A stretch of 64,000 bases of DNA from Delphinapterus leucas (GCF_002288925.2 NW_022098045.1:7503042-7567041); one strand, 5' to 3'. Numbered from the stretch's first letter, positions 24,490-35,344 are shown. The notes: generated by a model from the letters alone, not told the origin. A program made the numbers and translations.

Positions 24490-24564
24490 GGAAAGAAAGA
24501 AAGAAAGAAAGAAAGAAAGAGGAAAGAAAGAAAGAAAGAAAGAAAGGAGGGAGGGAGGGAGGGA
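24490..24564. repeat. (GAAA)n/(GGGA)n purine microsatellite in L1 5' UTR
   Basis: GAAA tetranucleotides run from about 24490 to 24546 with a GAGG interruption, then turn into GGGA units to 24564. The strand is purine only throughout. Confidence 0.95.
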
Positions 24565-25977
24565 AGAATATGAAATAAACTAAAATACAGTGAGAGAAAA
24601 TAAAATAAAGTTAGTAAAATTAGAAAATAATTATTAAGAAAAAAAAATCTTTTTAAAGTAAAAAAACAAAAAACGGACAGACAGAACCCTAGGACAAATG
24701 GTGAAAGCAAAGCTATACAGACAAAATCTCACTCAGAAGCATACACATACACCCTCACAAAAAGAGGAAAGGGAGAAAAAATAATATATCTTGCCTCCTC
24801 AATTTGGGATGATTTGTTGTCTATTCAGGTATTCTGCAGATTCAGGGTACATCAAGTGAATTGTGGAGATTTAATCCGCTGCTCCTGAGGCTGCTGGGAG
24901 AGATTTCCCTTTCTCTTCTTTGTTCGCACAGCTCCTGGTGTTCAGCTTTGGATTTGGCCCTGCCTCTGCGGGTAGGTCGCCGGAGGGCGTCTGTTCTTCG
25001 CTCATATAGGACGGGGTTAAAGGAGCAGCTGATTCGGGGCCTCTGGCTCACTCTGGCTGGGGGGAGGGAGGAGTATGGATTCGGGGCGAGCCTGCAGCAG
25101 TAGGGGCCTGGGTGATGTTGCACCAGCCTGAGGCGCGCCGTCCGTTCTCCCGGGGAAGTTGTCCCTGGATCACGGGATCCTGGCAGTGGCGGGCTACACA
25201 GGCTCCCGGGAGGGGAGGTGTGGATAGTGACCTGTGCTCGTACACAGGCTTCTTGGTGGCGGCAGCAGCAGCCGCCTTAGCGTCTCATGCCCGTCTCTGA
25301 GGTCCGCGCTGTTAGCCGCGGCTCGCGCCCATCTCTGGAGCTCCTTTAAGCAGCGCTCTAAGTCCCCTCTCCTCGCGCACCAGGAAACAAAGAGGGAAGA
25401 AAAAGTCTCTTGCCTCTTCGGCAGCTCCAGACTTTTTCCCGGACTCCCTCCCGGCTAGCTGTGGCGCACTAAGCCCCTGCAGGCTGTGTTCACAGCGCCA
25501 ACCCCAGTCCTCTTCCTGCGCTCCGACCGAAGCCCGAGCCTCAGCTCCCAGCCCCTGCCCGCCCCGGCGGTGAGCAGACAAGCCTCTCGGGCTGGTGAGT
25601 GCTGGTCGGCACTGATCCTCTGTGCGGGAATCTCTCCTCTTTGCCCTCCGCACCCCTATTGCTGCGCTCTCCTCCGTGGCTCCGAAGCTTCCCCCCTCCG
25701 CCACCCGCAGTCTCTGCCCGCGAAGGGGCTTCCTAGTGTGTGGAAACCTTTCCTCCTTCACAGCTCCCTTCCACTGGTGCAGGTCCCATCCCTATTCTTT
25801 TGTCTCTGTTTATTCCTTTTTTTTTGCCCTACCCAGGTACGTGGGGCGTATCTTGCCTTTTGGGAAGTCTGAGGTCTTCTGCCAGCATTCAGTAGGTGTT
25901 CTATAGTAGCAGTTCCACGTGTAGATGTATTTCTGATGTATCTGTGGGGAGGAGGGTGATCTCCACATCTTACTCTT

Positions 25978-25986
25978 CGCCATCTT
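25978..25986 (-). promoter_or_regulatory. YY1-type site at L1 5' end
   Basis: AAGATGGCG on the minus strand, a few bases inside the L1 5' end. In L1 elements a YY1 site at this place guides the transcription start. The match to the AAGATGGC core is exact; binding here is inferred. Confidence 0.7.
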
Positions 25987-25991
25987 CCTCC

Positions 25992-27711
25992 AGACCTATA
26001 GCAAGAATTTGAACAGATGAGTGAAGTAGGAGACAAGAGGTACATGGGAGAAGTATAGCTTGAAATGGTGCCCCATGATTCTGATACTCCTCTGTTGGTT
26101 GAGAACTGGTGCACAACAGATGAATGGATTTCAGACTTTTGTAAACTCAAACCCAGAGTAAAATCAAACAAATAAACAAAAATTTACATTATCCACACAC
26201 TTACGCACGTTAAGGGCATATTGTTGTGTTCTGAGTAAGAGACGACTGTGTGTCTACAACCCAGCTAAGAGACATGGATCAGCCTCCATGGAATGTCCCT
26301 TAGTTTATAATTGTGTCAGAGGTGCCAACCATCTCACTCCAAGACTGTGGGAATAGCATGAACTGTTCTTAGGATTGCCCTAACCAGAATGCAAGGCCGG
26401 TGTTAAGTTGAAGGACTCAGTCTGGTACAGTCTGTTTCCTAAGCCACTCAGATCTGCTTGTCCTCTAATGATATCTGAGTCATGTCTAGAATCAGGATAA
26501 CCTCTCTTTTTCCATCATTGAAGTCCAGTCCTTCAAGTCCAGCCCCTGAAGTATAATCCAGTCCTTCAAGAAGGTAGTCATTTCCTGACTCCTCAAAATA
26601 TTTAGAAAGAGCTAGCAAACCAAGTTGTTATTTCCACTGTTGCTTCTGACCCTGAATACATAATTGGTATTATTACCTCCCTCTTAGATTGCCCATCAAA
26701 GGTTTTCTTACCCCAGGCCAGCACTTCAGTGAGCCAGAGTTACTTGTCTGGGGGAATAAACCCAAATTTTTTATACTCAGAAGTCTAACCTTTTTGTTAT
26801 ACTATCCTTGTCTAGCTTTGGTTGCCACAGTTACTCATTTACTGTTAATCACGGGGCAATGAAACAGCAAAACATTTTAAAACCACTTAAGTTTTGGCCA
26901 TACTCCTCCTTCTCTCCATTGTGTTGCAGCAAACTTAGGTTGTTATGATAACCAGAGTAGATTATCCCCACCAGTACAATAATTCCTTTCTTTGCCTGCT
27001 AGTCCACTACCAGCAAATAGAGCCCAGAATGGTCAAAATAATTTGAAGCTTCCATTTCAGTGGAACTCTTCCTGTGTGTGACTCCTAGCAGAAGGAATAT
27101 TCCCAGGAACCAAAATCTCTAAGCAGACAGTACCTAAGCTTTGGGGGCAAGAAACACAAATTCTGCAAGTAGGACAATGGGAGTAATAAGGACATGGGAC
27201 CAATCTTACTTCAATTTCTTGGTTCTTATATATTTTAGTGTTTAGTATATATTGTTCACTAAAAAAATACATAAACCAAATCCTGGAGGTCAGCACCCTA
27301 ACTGGCCATGTGTTGCCCCTGAACCAGTACCTTAGCTGAGCCTTTAATAGGCTATTTCACCATCATATCCTACTGGCATCTTCTAGATGATGGACAATGC
27401 TAAGGCAGTGGATACCATGATCTCATATCCCTTAGTCCATCAATCCCTTGGTCCAGGGGATTATTGTGTGAGATAGGATGTCAATTGATCAGGTATTTTA
27501 TAGCCCTTCAGATGGCAGTTATGGATGAGGCACTATGGACAGGAAAGGCAAACTCATCTCTGAGTTTACTGACTCCAGTGAAGACAAGTTGTTACCCCTT
27601 ACTAGGTGCAAGAGGTCTTATATAATTGACTGGACACGTGGTTGGCTTGTGTCCCCAAGGAATGGTCCCATGTAAGACTTAGTAGTGGTCTCTGTGATGG
27701 AGGGTTGGGTT
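25992..27711. other. Unassigned intergenic DNA, possibly old retroelement sequence
   Basis: No clear repeat family. A weak MER5-like end may lie at about 26070-26110 (TGATTCTGATACTCCTCTG ... TTGAGAACTGGTG). The base composition is more balanced than in the flanks. An open frame at 27057-27296 (minus, 79 codons, cysteine-containing) has no domain I recognise. An ancient ERV internal region is possible but not shown. Confidence 0.4.
27703..27711. repeat. Target-site duplication, left copy (SINE copy 3)
   Basis: GGTTGGGTT, repeated exactly at 27920-27928 on the other side of the minus-strand CHR SINE. Confidence 0.75.
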
Positions 27712-27919
27712 GTTTTTGTTTTTTTGGTACGCGGGTCTCTCACTGTTGTGGCCTCTCCTGTTGCGGAGCACAGGCTCAGGACGCGCGGGCTCAGCGGCCA
27801 TGGCTCATGGGCCCAGCCGCTCCACGGCATGTGGGATCTTCCCGGACCGGGGCACGAACCCGTGTCGCCTGCATCGGCAGGCAGACTCTCAACCACTGCG
27901 CCACCAGGGAAGCCCCAAA
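27712..27919 (-). mobile_element. CHR-type tRNA-derived SINE, copy 3
   Basis: Minus-strand copy. The T-rich tail is at 27712-27727; the head (GGGAAGCCC as seen on +) is at 27908-27916. It is flanked by an exact 9-bp duplication GGTTGGGTT. The three + frames and one minus frame across it are SINE sequence. It inserted into the unassigned region and splits it. Confidence 0.95.
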
Positions 27920-27928
27920 GGTTGGGTT

Positions 27929-29685
27929 TTTAGTAATAACTGAATATACTTCCAGCCAATTCTCCCTTCATATAAAATGAACAATTAAATGCACTGCTCA
28001 CAACTCTGGTGAATGGGAAAATTTCCTTTTACCTTGGCCTTTGGACCACCTCTGTGTGAGATTTAATGAAATAGTGGTTTATTTGCGGCTAGTGCAAATA
28101 TATATTGCCTAACTATGAACCAGGCTCTCCTCTATCACAGAAACATTTAATGAAAACAAAGATATCAGTTGAAGAAGAGGTGCTGGAATAATAGAGGTAG
28201 GAGAATAGGCATTGCATTGCACCTAATTATATGAATTGCTCATGCTATCTGGAAGTGCCTAGATTAAAAACTGAGTGTATCAGTTCCATTATATAATGAA
28301 TTTCTTCTATGACTGGGTGAGTCTGATAACATCCAGTCATGATGGGCAGCTATATTTTCATAGTTTTTAGTATCCCATTTTCAGGGGCTCAGGTTCTATT
28401 TAAATTCATTAGCAAGCCATTAGCAAACTATTTGTGAAATGGAGAATTTTCTGCCATAGAAGGCATGGCCTTCCTCTAGAACTCTTTATGTCTGTGCTGC
28501 ACTTTTCCTATTGGGGCTTGCCAGATTTCAGCTTACTTCCTAGTCATTCATCATAGATTCCTCTAGTATGTTGGATATGCTAGATCACATGGTCTGAACA
28601 ACGGGGAAGTTTGCAATAAAGCTTGTACAAAGTAAAAAGCCCTCTCTTTCTCTGGACCCATTTGAAACTGGGAGCCTTTCAAGTTATCCAGTAAATAAAT
28701 TGGATCAGTTTTCCCATGTGTGCTTTATGCTACCATTAAAAGTCAAAGAAGCCCACTGAGCACTGTGTGTACTTATTAGTGTTATGATAAGTAAGAGTTT
28801 AGATATTAGGGAGCCCAGTTCCATTGCATCATCCCTATCAACTCCAGCCTGAAAAGACAAGCTACCATAGATGCCCTTAGGCTTTTCCAATGTGCCTTAC
28901 TGATGGTTAACTGTTTCATATAGTTTTTTTTTTTTAACAGGACATTCAGTGTCAGCAAAAGCAGTAGCCCACACACATATTCCTTATAATCACTATGTCC
29001 CCCAAACTGATTGCCTTAGAGTTTGGATATTCCCAGAAGCAGACCCTGAGACTAGCACTGAGTGCTCAGATCCTATTTAGGAAGTACGTGTTGCACCAGT
29101 AGGGAAGGAAATGTATAAAATAAAAGATGCATTATTAAGGCAACTAACACAGTCAGCATTTGAATCTTAATCCCACAGGCAGCCTTTGGAAAACTATAAA
29201 ACCCATGCCTCAAAATTAGTCCACCCATGGACAAGGGAGCTGTGGTAGTTTCATACCAACTCCCAAGAGTCTTTAGTTGAAGGCTGCTGGTAGGAGTGTT
29301 AATTCCTTGACACTTTCAATCTGCTATGCACATGGGCATCGAGGCTTTCTATCGTTCTAGGAAAAAGCATTTAGAATTGCAGATGCAGATACTGTGTCTT
29401 AGAAGACAGCAGAGCACCCTCAGACAGAAAACCTGAGGGTGGGTTGCTAGTGATATTTGCCAGACTTTATACGTACGTATACTTTATAGATATAGATATT
29501 TGATGGCCCTTATAGATAAAAAAGGAAAAGATGAGAGAGAGCTGGGGGAAATGGCCTCATTTGGGAGGCACCTTAATGTTACCAAGAGTGCAATCTAGAG
29601 ATAAAAAAATTAATATGTTCATTTTTATTTTTAAATAAAATATTTTAAAATTAAATTATTTAAAAATTCTCACACCCCAATCCCC
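27929..29685. other. Unassigned intergenic DNA
   Basis: Sequence similar in character to 25992-27711, so it is perhaps the same older unit interrupted by the SINE. It includes a T-run at about 28925-28936. No coding region is supported. Confidence 0.45.
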
Positions 29686-29722
29686 TCCATTTATCTTACA
29701 GGACTGGAATTATATTATTTTC
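29686..29722. repeat. 37-bp target-site duplication, left copy
   Basis: Begins TCCATTTATCTTACAGGACT. The same 37 bases with one mismatch recur at 30210-30246, bracketing a truncated L1. Confidence 0.92.
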
Positions 29723-30209
29723 TCTTTTTTAATCATTTTTTAAAACATCTTTATTGGAGTATAATTGCTTTACAATTGTGTGTTGGTTTCTGCTGAATAA
29801 CAAAGTGAATCAGCTATACATAACATATATCTCCATATCCCCTCCCTCTAGCGTCTCCCTTTCACCCTCCCTATCCCTCCCTTCTAGGTGGTCACAAAGC
29901 ACGGAGCTGATCTCCCTGTGCTACGTGGCTGCTTCCCACTAGCTAGCTATTTTACATTTGGTAGTGTATATATGTCAGTGCCACTCTCTTACCTCGTCCC
30001 AGCTTACCCTTCCCCCTCCCCGTGTCCTTAAGTCCATTCTCTACGTCTGTGTCTTTATTCCTGTCCTGCCCCTAGGTCCTTCAGAACCATTTTTTTTTTT
30101 TTTTTAGATTCCATATATATGTGTTAGCATACGGTTTTTGTTTTTCTCTTTCTGACTTACTTCACTCTGTGTGACAGACTCTAGGTTCATCCACCTCACT
30201 ACAAATAAG
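29723..30209 (-). mobile_element. 5'-truncated L1 3' end with long target-site duplication
   Basis: Minus-strand L1 of about 0.49 kb closely resembling the 3' end of the large L1 at 18839: AATAAAGATG end near 29749-29754 (complement), C-rich block at 29843-29885 (the 3' UTR's G-rich segment on the sense strand), the ORF2 stop region at about 30105, and an A-run after the stop (T at 30090-30105). It is truncated inside the last codons of ORF2 at about 30209. Nothing is coded. Confidence 0.95.
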
Positions 30210-30246
30210 TCCATTTATCTTACAGGACTGGAATAATATTATTTTC
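30210..30246. repeat. 37-bp target-site duplication, right copy
   Basis: Partner of 29686-29722, matching at 36 of 37 positions (GGAATT versus GGAATA). Confidence 0.92.
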
Positions 30247-31207
30247 AATAGCACTATTGCTTACGGTCAGACTATACAAGAAAGACATAGGGGTGAGGTT
30301 TGCTCATTTGTTACTAAATTTTACTGACTTTATTTTGCAGCAGAGTGGAAATTCCAAATAAAATTATTTAATTTCAAAGTCAGACTTTTTTTTTATGGAG
30401 TCTGTTCCTTCCAGTGGTATTTCATGTTTTAAAATATAAAAGAAATAGGTTTTAAAGGCTCTTGAAACCTTTAAAATAAATCATTGAATGGAAATGTCAG
30501 CATGAGGCTATTTTTTGTCAGGTATTCAGTAATAGATCATCCTTATTAGTGATTTTGTTTGCAGATTGTTTTGTGTGAAATAAGATCCCCTATGAATGCT
30601 CCAAAACAGCCTGTAATGGCTGCTAATCACCCAAGTGTCAGAGCTTATAGCTTCAATATCTCTTTCTCAGACTACATCAGAAGATAGTAACAATTTCAAG
30701 AAATAGTGCTTAAAACTGCCATCAAATAAATTCTCAGTCCCATTTCAGCTAAATGCACATTTCTGTTTATGACAAAGGAGGGAAGTTGTCCTTAGTCATG
30801 AAGAAATTCTCATTGAAATCTGACTTTCAACTTTTCCTAAAATAAAAAAAAAAAAAAGGAGTCTTTATTGGGAAAGGATTATTCAAGTAAGATGGTGTGA
30901 TCTCTGGACAGAATGCTGAAAGGTCTCCTGTCAGCTCTTGTGTCACCTTGGGCAGGGTGTTTTTCTGAGCCTATGCCACCTTTTCTTCCCTGGTTAACAG
31001 AGTTAGTGTCTTCTGCCCCAGCCTGTCAGTTCCTGCTTCTTTTACATTGTCTCCATAGTCACTGGCTCATTCTCATGCTAGCTGTGGTCTTCTGCCACGT
31101 GATATTAAGAGCATTTTGGTTGTTGTGTGTGTGCCTTACTTTATGAGCTTCTGATTTCTCTCATCCTCACTCTTGCATGTCTTTGGACTGACTTGCCCAC
31201 TTAGTTT
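30247..31207. other. Intergenic DNA, no recognised feature
   Basis: No repeat family recognised. An A-run lies at 30843-30857. The frame at 30913-31146 (+, 77 codons) is leucine-rich without a domain. Confidence 0.5.
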
Positions 31208-31442
31208 TTTTCTTATTATTTTATTTTATTTTTTTATCGACATGTAATTGATTTACAATGTTGTGTTAGTTTCAGTTGTACAGCAAAGTGATTCAGTTAT
31301 ACATACATATATATATTTTTCAGATTCTTTTCCATTATAGCTTATTACAAGATATTGAATATAGTTCCCTGTGCTATAGGCCTTTGTTGTTTATCTATTT
31401 TATATATTGTGGTGTGTATCTGTTAATCGCAAACTCCTAATA
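31208..31442 (-). mobile_element. L1 3'-end fragment, older artiodactyl type
   Basis: Minus strand. It contains the L1 3' UTR landmarks ATGTTGTGTTAGTTTCAG, a CAGCAAAGTGATTCAGTTAT stretch and a TTCCCTGTGCTATAGG stretch as read on +. It breaks off near AACTCCTAAT, where the 3' UTR would continue. No clear target-site duplication was found. Confidence 0.85.
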
Positions 31443-31981
31443 ACAGGTGGCTTGATTTTGGCTCTTGTTCTCCTGAGCTGTGTGAAAGAATTAATCCTGA
31501 GTGTTCTTCCTTCTCTAATTGCCTGATAATTCTGTCTTTATACGACACTGACTAATTCATATACCATTGTGTTTTATGGATATGTTCTCATAAATTCTCA
31601 CCTAAGTTTTTACTACATGCCTCCTTTAGAGTATATAATATTTTGTGTATTCTACACAATTTTGTGTACTCTAAAAACTAATATAAAAAGTGAAAAGACA
31701 GATTATCCCTAGAGCAAGATGTGGAATGGATATAGACTTCAGTCACCATCTCAGGGTGGAATTCCTATTCTTGGGTCATATGTTTGGGAGAAGTTTCCTT
31801 CAAGCAGAAGAAAAAGATATAAGGAAACTTATGGAAATTTGAACTGGCACCTTGATGAACTCTGGCTCCCAAATCTTTGAAACCTTTATGTTAACAGTAG
31901 AAGCTAAGAAATGTATTTTTTCTGAAACTGCAAACTAGTGTCTGTGTTGTGAGAGATAGGTGACTTGAATATAATTTGGGG

Positions 31982-32015
<34 letters not shown>

Positions 32016-32566
32016 GAGAAAATCATCTGTACAGGACATTTAGTCATGCAGCAAAGAACGTCTTCAGGTGATAAGATATAATTTTCAGAAAAAATATTGA
32101 AATTTGTTTATCTTTGATTCATATGGCATATTATCAATTTCACCTTCTCATGTACAATGAAGCACAAACTGCTTTTTGTTTTAATACTCACTTATACAGC
32201 ATTCATTCTTTTACATTTTTTAGCATGTATTATGTGACAACCACAGTGAAATTACTGGGGACACAATTTCTCTTCTTTTGAGAAGCTTTTAGTCTAGTGG
32301 AGGAGTCTATAACATTCCTAAAAGCTACTTTTTAGAATCAGTAGCTGATAATAGAAAATTAGATATTCTTGTTTCTTAAAAATAAGTTATGCCATGCATA
32401 AAAAAATCCTCCTTATATTGAGTTCTATGTAATTATAATGGGTAGGATATAATAGTTATCTGTGTAATTGTACCCATTTAAATATCCTTTCTAGTTCTTA
32501 TCCTGGAGTAACTTGGATTTAAAGGCCAGAGTTGCTGAATTATTTCTGGTTTCCAATGACTATATT
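31443..32566. other. Intergenic DNA with (GT)n tract
   Basis: No gene or interspersed repeat recognised; it includes the microsatellite at 31985-32012. Confidence 0.5.
31985..32012. repeat. (GT)n microsatellite
   Basis: Uninterrupted GT dinucleotide run. Confidence 0.95.
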
Positions 32567-32580
32567 AAAATGAAATGCCT

Positions 32581-32789
32581 CGGGCTTCCCTGGTGGTGCA
32601 GTGGTTGAGAGTCCGCCTGCCGATGCAGGGCACACGGGTTCGTGTCCCGGTCCGGGAAGATCCCATATACCGCGGAGCGGCTGGGCCCATGAGCCATGGC
32701 CGCTGAGCCTGCGCATCCGGAGCCTGTGCTCCGCAGCGGGAGAGGCCACAACACTGAGAGGCCCGCGTACCGCAAAAAAAAAAAAAAAA
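32581..32789 (+). mobile_element. CHR-type tRNA-derived SINE, copy 4
   Basis: Full-length copy: GGGCTTCCCTGGTGGTGCAG head, box B-like GGTTCGTGTCCC near 32638, CpG-rich body and a long A tail. It is flanked by AAAATGAAATGCCT (32567-32580) and AAAATGGAATGCCT (32790-32803), one mismatch in 14. The apparent + protein 32601-32912 and minus frames 32540-32749 and 32560-32883 are SINE translations. Confidence 0.97.
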
Positions 32790-32803
32790 AAAATGGAATG
32801 CCT

Positions 32804-34769
32804 TTACAAAATACCAAGGGAATGCTTAGATGTTGAGGCTCTGGTAAAAATGGGTCATAAACATGAACAGTGCAAGTCAACAATACTGCTCTCTAAGAAT
32901 GAGAGAACTTGATACAGCAAGAGAAACAGGCAAAATGAACCACTTCAATATTTTTCCCCAAAAACACACTATGTAAAATCAAAGTGCCGTACCATTTTTT
33001 CTCAAAACTTCCATTATAACAAAAATGAATTGCAAAATCAAAGAGTGATCAACCCCAGAGTATAACAGTTCCCAGTATTCGTTTATCTTGAATGGGAAAT
33101 TGACACACATATCACTTTGAAAAATTATGATTTATGCCCCTAGTTCATTTTTTTCCTTCCACTACCATCACCCAAGACTACCTTCTGTTTGAGGGCAAAC
33201 CCAGCACCAAACACCTGTGTGACAGCTACGGTCTCTGGTTTCCTTTTGGATGATGTTAGCCTGATCCATCTGCAAGATGAGTCTGTGTGCCAATTCTGAT
33301 TATTCAGGTGGGACTAGACTCTTTAGACATTTTTAAGATTCTAAGAAACATTAAAGAAGTAGCTTTTCTTTTCCCACCAGCTTTCTTTGATCTAAGTGTC
33401 TTATTGTTTTATTTCCTGTCTTCTCTCCGATAGGAGTGGCCTTGCATATCAATGAGGCTTTACTTGATCCAGGGCCAGCCAGTCTTTGTGGGGTAATTAA
33501 TTGGCATACTGATTGGCAAAAACCCAGCCCAAATTTTTGTAGGTGATTTTTGGCACAGGTAATTGTCTACTTGTGAATAATTTTTAAAATTGTGGTTAGC
33601 AGAAGGTAAGTAATATTTTGATTCTGAAGCAGCTTACAAAGTACTACATAAAATTAAAATGCCAATGAGTTTAATTTTAAAATATTTTTGATCTGGGACA
33701 TAGGAAAACTATTTTTGAGTATTTAAGGTGTTTCCAGTGTACTGTAACAATGCTGCAATTTTTACTTCAGATGTAAAGAAGTTTTATTATTTCTCTTCTT
33801 TTGTTAACAATGAAGTGACAGCATGGAAACATTTTTGTGGGCTTATTTATTTATTTAAACACTATGTATTGAACCCTTACAATGTATAAACAACTATATG
33901 AGTGATTTGGACTTACTCTTTGATGCATAGAATATTATCTATAAAATCATAGATGAGTTAATTTACATGCATTTTACTGTATGTAAATTTCATTTTACTA
34001 TATATAAATTATACCTCAATAACCTGACTTTAAATAAGAGAAGAAGCAATTGAGCATCTATAAAATGATCAAAATCATGCTGGTCACTGGAGCTAGAGTG
34101 ATGACTCGGATTTAGTTCCAATTTTCAAAAACTCACCATCAAATAAAGAATATTGTAATTCATATGAAAGGTAACCACTTGGCAGTACAAAATGCAACAA
34201 TGGAAGCGTGTTAAAGGAGGAGGATGTGGTATATAACGAGTGTTAAGTAATTTTTGGAAGATTGAAGAGAGAGACATGTAGGGAGAAAAGATTTAAACTT
34301 CTTATGGTATGTAAATCATCTCACTCATTCATGAATTACTTTTGACAAACCACTTCCAGAACATCTTCCTTGAATCCTTTATCTGGGCCAATGGCCCTTC
34401 TTGCAGAATTCTGGTCATGGTGCTGCCACAGAAGTTTTGATTTTACAATACTCCATTAGATTATTAATTCCTCCAGGACAAAGTTCCATGCCTGGCCTAA
34501 GGAAATTGATCCACACATATTTACTTACTTTAACTAAACTGAATAGAAATGGTAGCAAAATGGATAGTCAAGGAGCTCTTCAGTTGGGTTTGGGGAGAAT
34601 GGAACTTATAGCAGTCCTGAAATAACGAACTGTGTTCAGGCTGCCATAAATAATTTGATAGTGTCAAGGGCATGGGGCAGGAGTAGAGGGAGGAAGATAA
34701 TTGGAAGAGACAAAACTGGAGAGTATACAAGGAGGGTCTTTCTTTTAAGAAGTCTATTTTTTTTTTAAA
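32804..34769. other. Intergenic DNA, no recognised feature
   Basis: About 2 kb without an assigned repeat. A homeodomain-like ATTA-rich patch at 33493-33502 (GGTAATTAATTGG) lies in otherwise complex sequence. Short frames at 34401-34625 and 34530-34790 overlap on opposite strands. Confidence 0.45.
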
Positions 34770-35250
34770 CCTATAAGTGCTAGGAGTCATTGAAGAATTT
34801 TAGGCAGTGCTGTAACATGATCAGATTTGTCTTTTGGATAATTCACTTTCCTGAAGAATGACATTAGGAGGGTAATTACGGAAGTAGGAATTTGGTCAGA
34901 AGGTATTGAAATAATTCAGGCAAGAGGTAATGTGGGCTATAAGTAGGACAGAGACAATAGAATGATAGACAGAGTTTGGATCCAAGAGACAGAAATGTCA
35001 AGGCTTTGATGACTAGTCAGTTATGGTTCTTAAAGAAGAGAAATTGTCAGGGGATAATGCATTTCATTTTTCACATGTTGAGTTTGAAGCAGAGATGTCT
35101 AGTAAGCAATTAGATACCTGAGTTTTGTATTCAGAACGAAAATGTTAGTTCAAATAATAGGAGTCTGAGATCCTAAGTAGAGAAGACATAGAGAAGAGGA
35201 AAAGAGAGCAGAAGACAAACTCTTGACTAAATGTTGTCTCAATTTATTGT
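34770..35250. repeat. Ancient interspersed repeat, family not named
   Basis: Wording such as ATAATTCAGGCAAGAGGTAA, CATGATCAGATTTG and CATGTTGAGTTTGAAGCAGA resembles a widely dispersed old mammalian repeat that I recognise but cannot name with certainty. A related segment appears at about 36850-37060. Boundaries are approximate. Confidence 0.4.
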
Positions 35251-35344
35251 GTATACAGAAGGGAATCTAGTGGAGGAAGTTCAGGATGTTTGGAGATGAA
35301 GAAAGAGAAGCATAAAGAATGACAGTGAAAAATCAACTCAAAAT

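Larger units (their letters stand above)
18839..25991 (-). mobile_element. Near full-length L1 LINE (about 7.15 kb), inactive
   Basis: Minus-strand L1 with all parts in order: 5' UTR (25991 to 23951), ORF1 (23950-23058), a 58-bp inter-ORF spacer, ORF2 (22999-19219), 3' UTR and a poly-A tail seen as poly-T at 18840-18848. The 5' end keeps GGAGGAAGATGGCGAAGAG, the usual start of artiodactyl/cetacean L1, so it is essentially complete at the 5' end. ORF1 carries two lesions and ORF2 several frameshifts and stops, so the copy is dead. No target-site duplication is evident at 18839 or 25991. Confidence 0.96.
23951..25991 (-). promoter_or_regulatory. L1 5' UTR / internal promoter, CpG-rich
   Basis: About 2.0 kb upstream of ORF1 on the minus strand. 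The outer half (about 24850-25780) is GC- and CpG-rich, standing out sharply from the AT-rich surroundings, as expected for an L1 internal RNA polymerase II promoter. The inner half contains a purine microsatellite (24490-24564). Frames in both directions (for example 25486-25872 + and 25312-25761 -) come from GC-rich composition and are not supported as genes. Promoter activity is inferred from the family. Confidence 0.85.

Noticed and set aside
24450..24710. Phe/Ser/Leu-rich minus frame
   Set aside because: Translation of the GAAA microsatellite and A-rich neighbourhood inside the L1 5' UTR.
25312..25872. Arg/Gly/Ala-rich frames on both strands (149 and 128 codons)
   Set aside because: Produced by the GC-rich L1 5' UTR; they overlap each other and have no domain.
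32601..32912. 103-codon + frame rich in Gly, Pro and Arg, and similar frames at 11436-11802, 14522-14926, 27618-27980 and 46092-46376
   Set aside because: All are translations of CHR SINE copies in various frames. They end or begin in the poly-A tail and recur in every copy.
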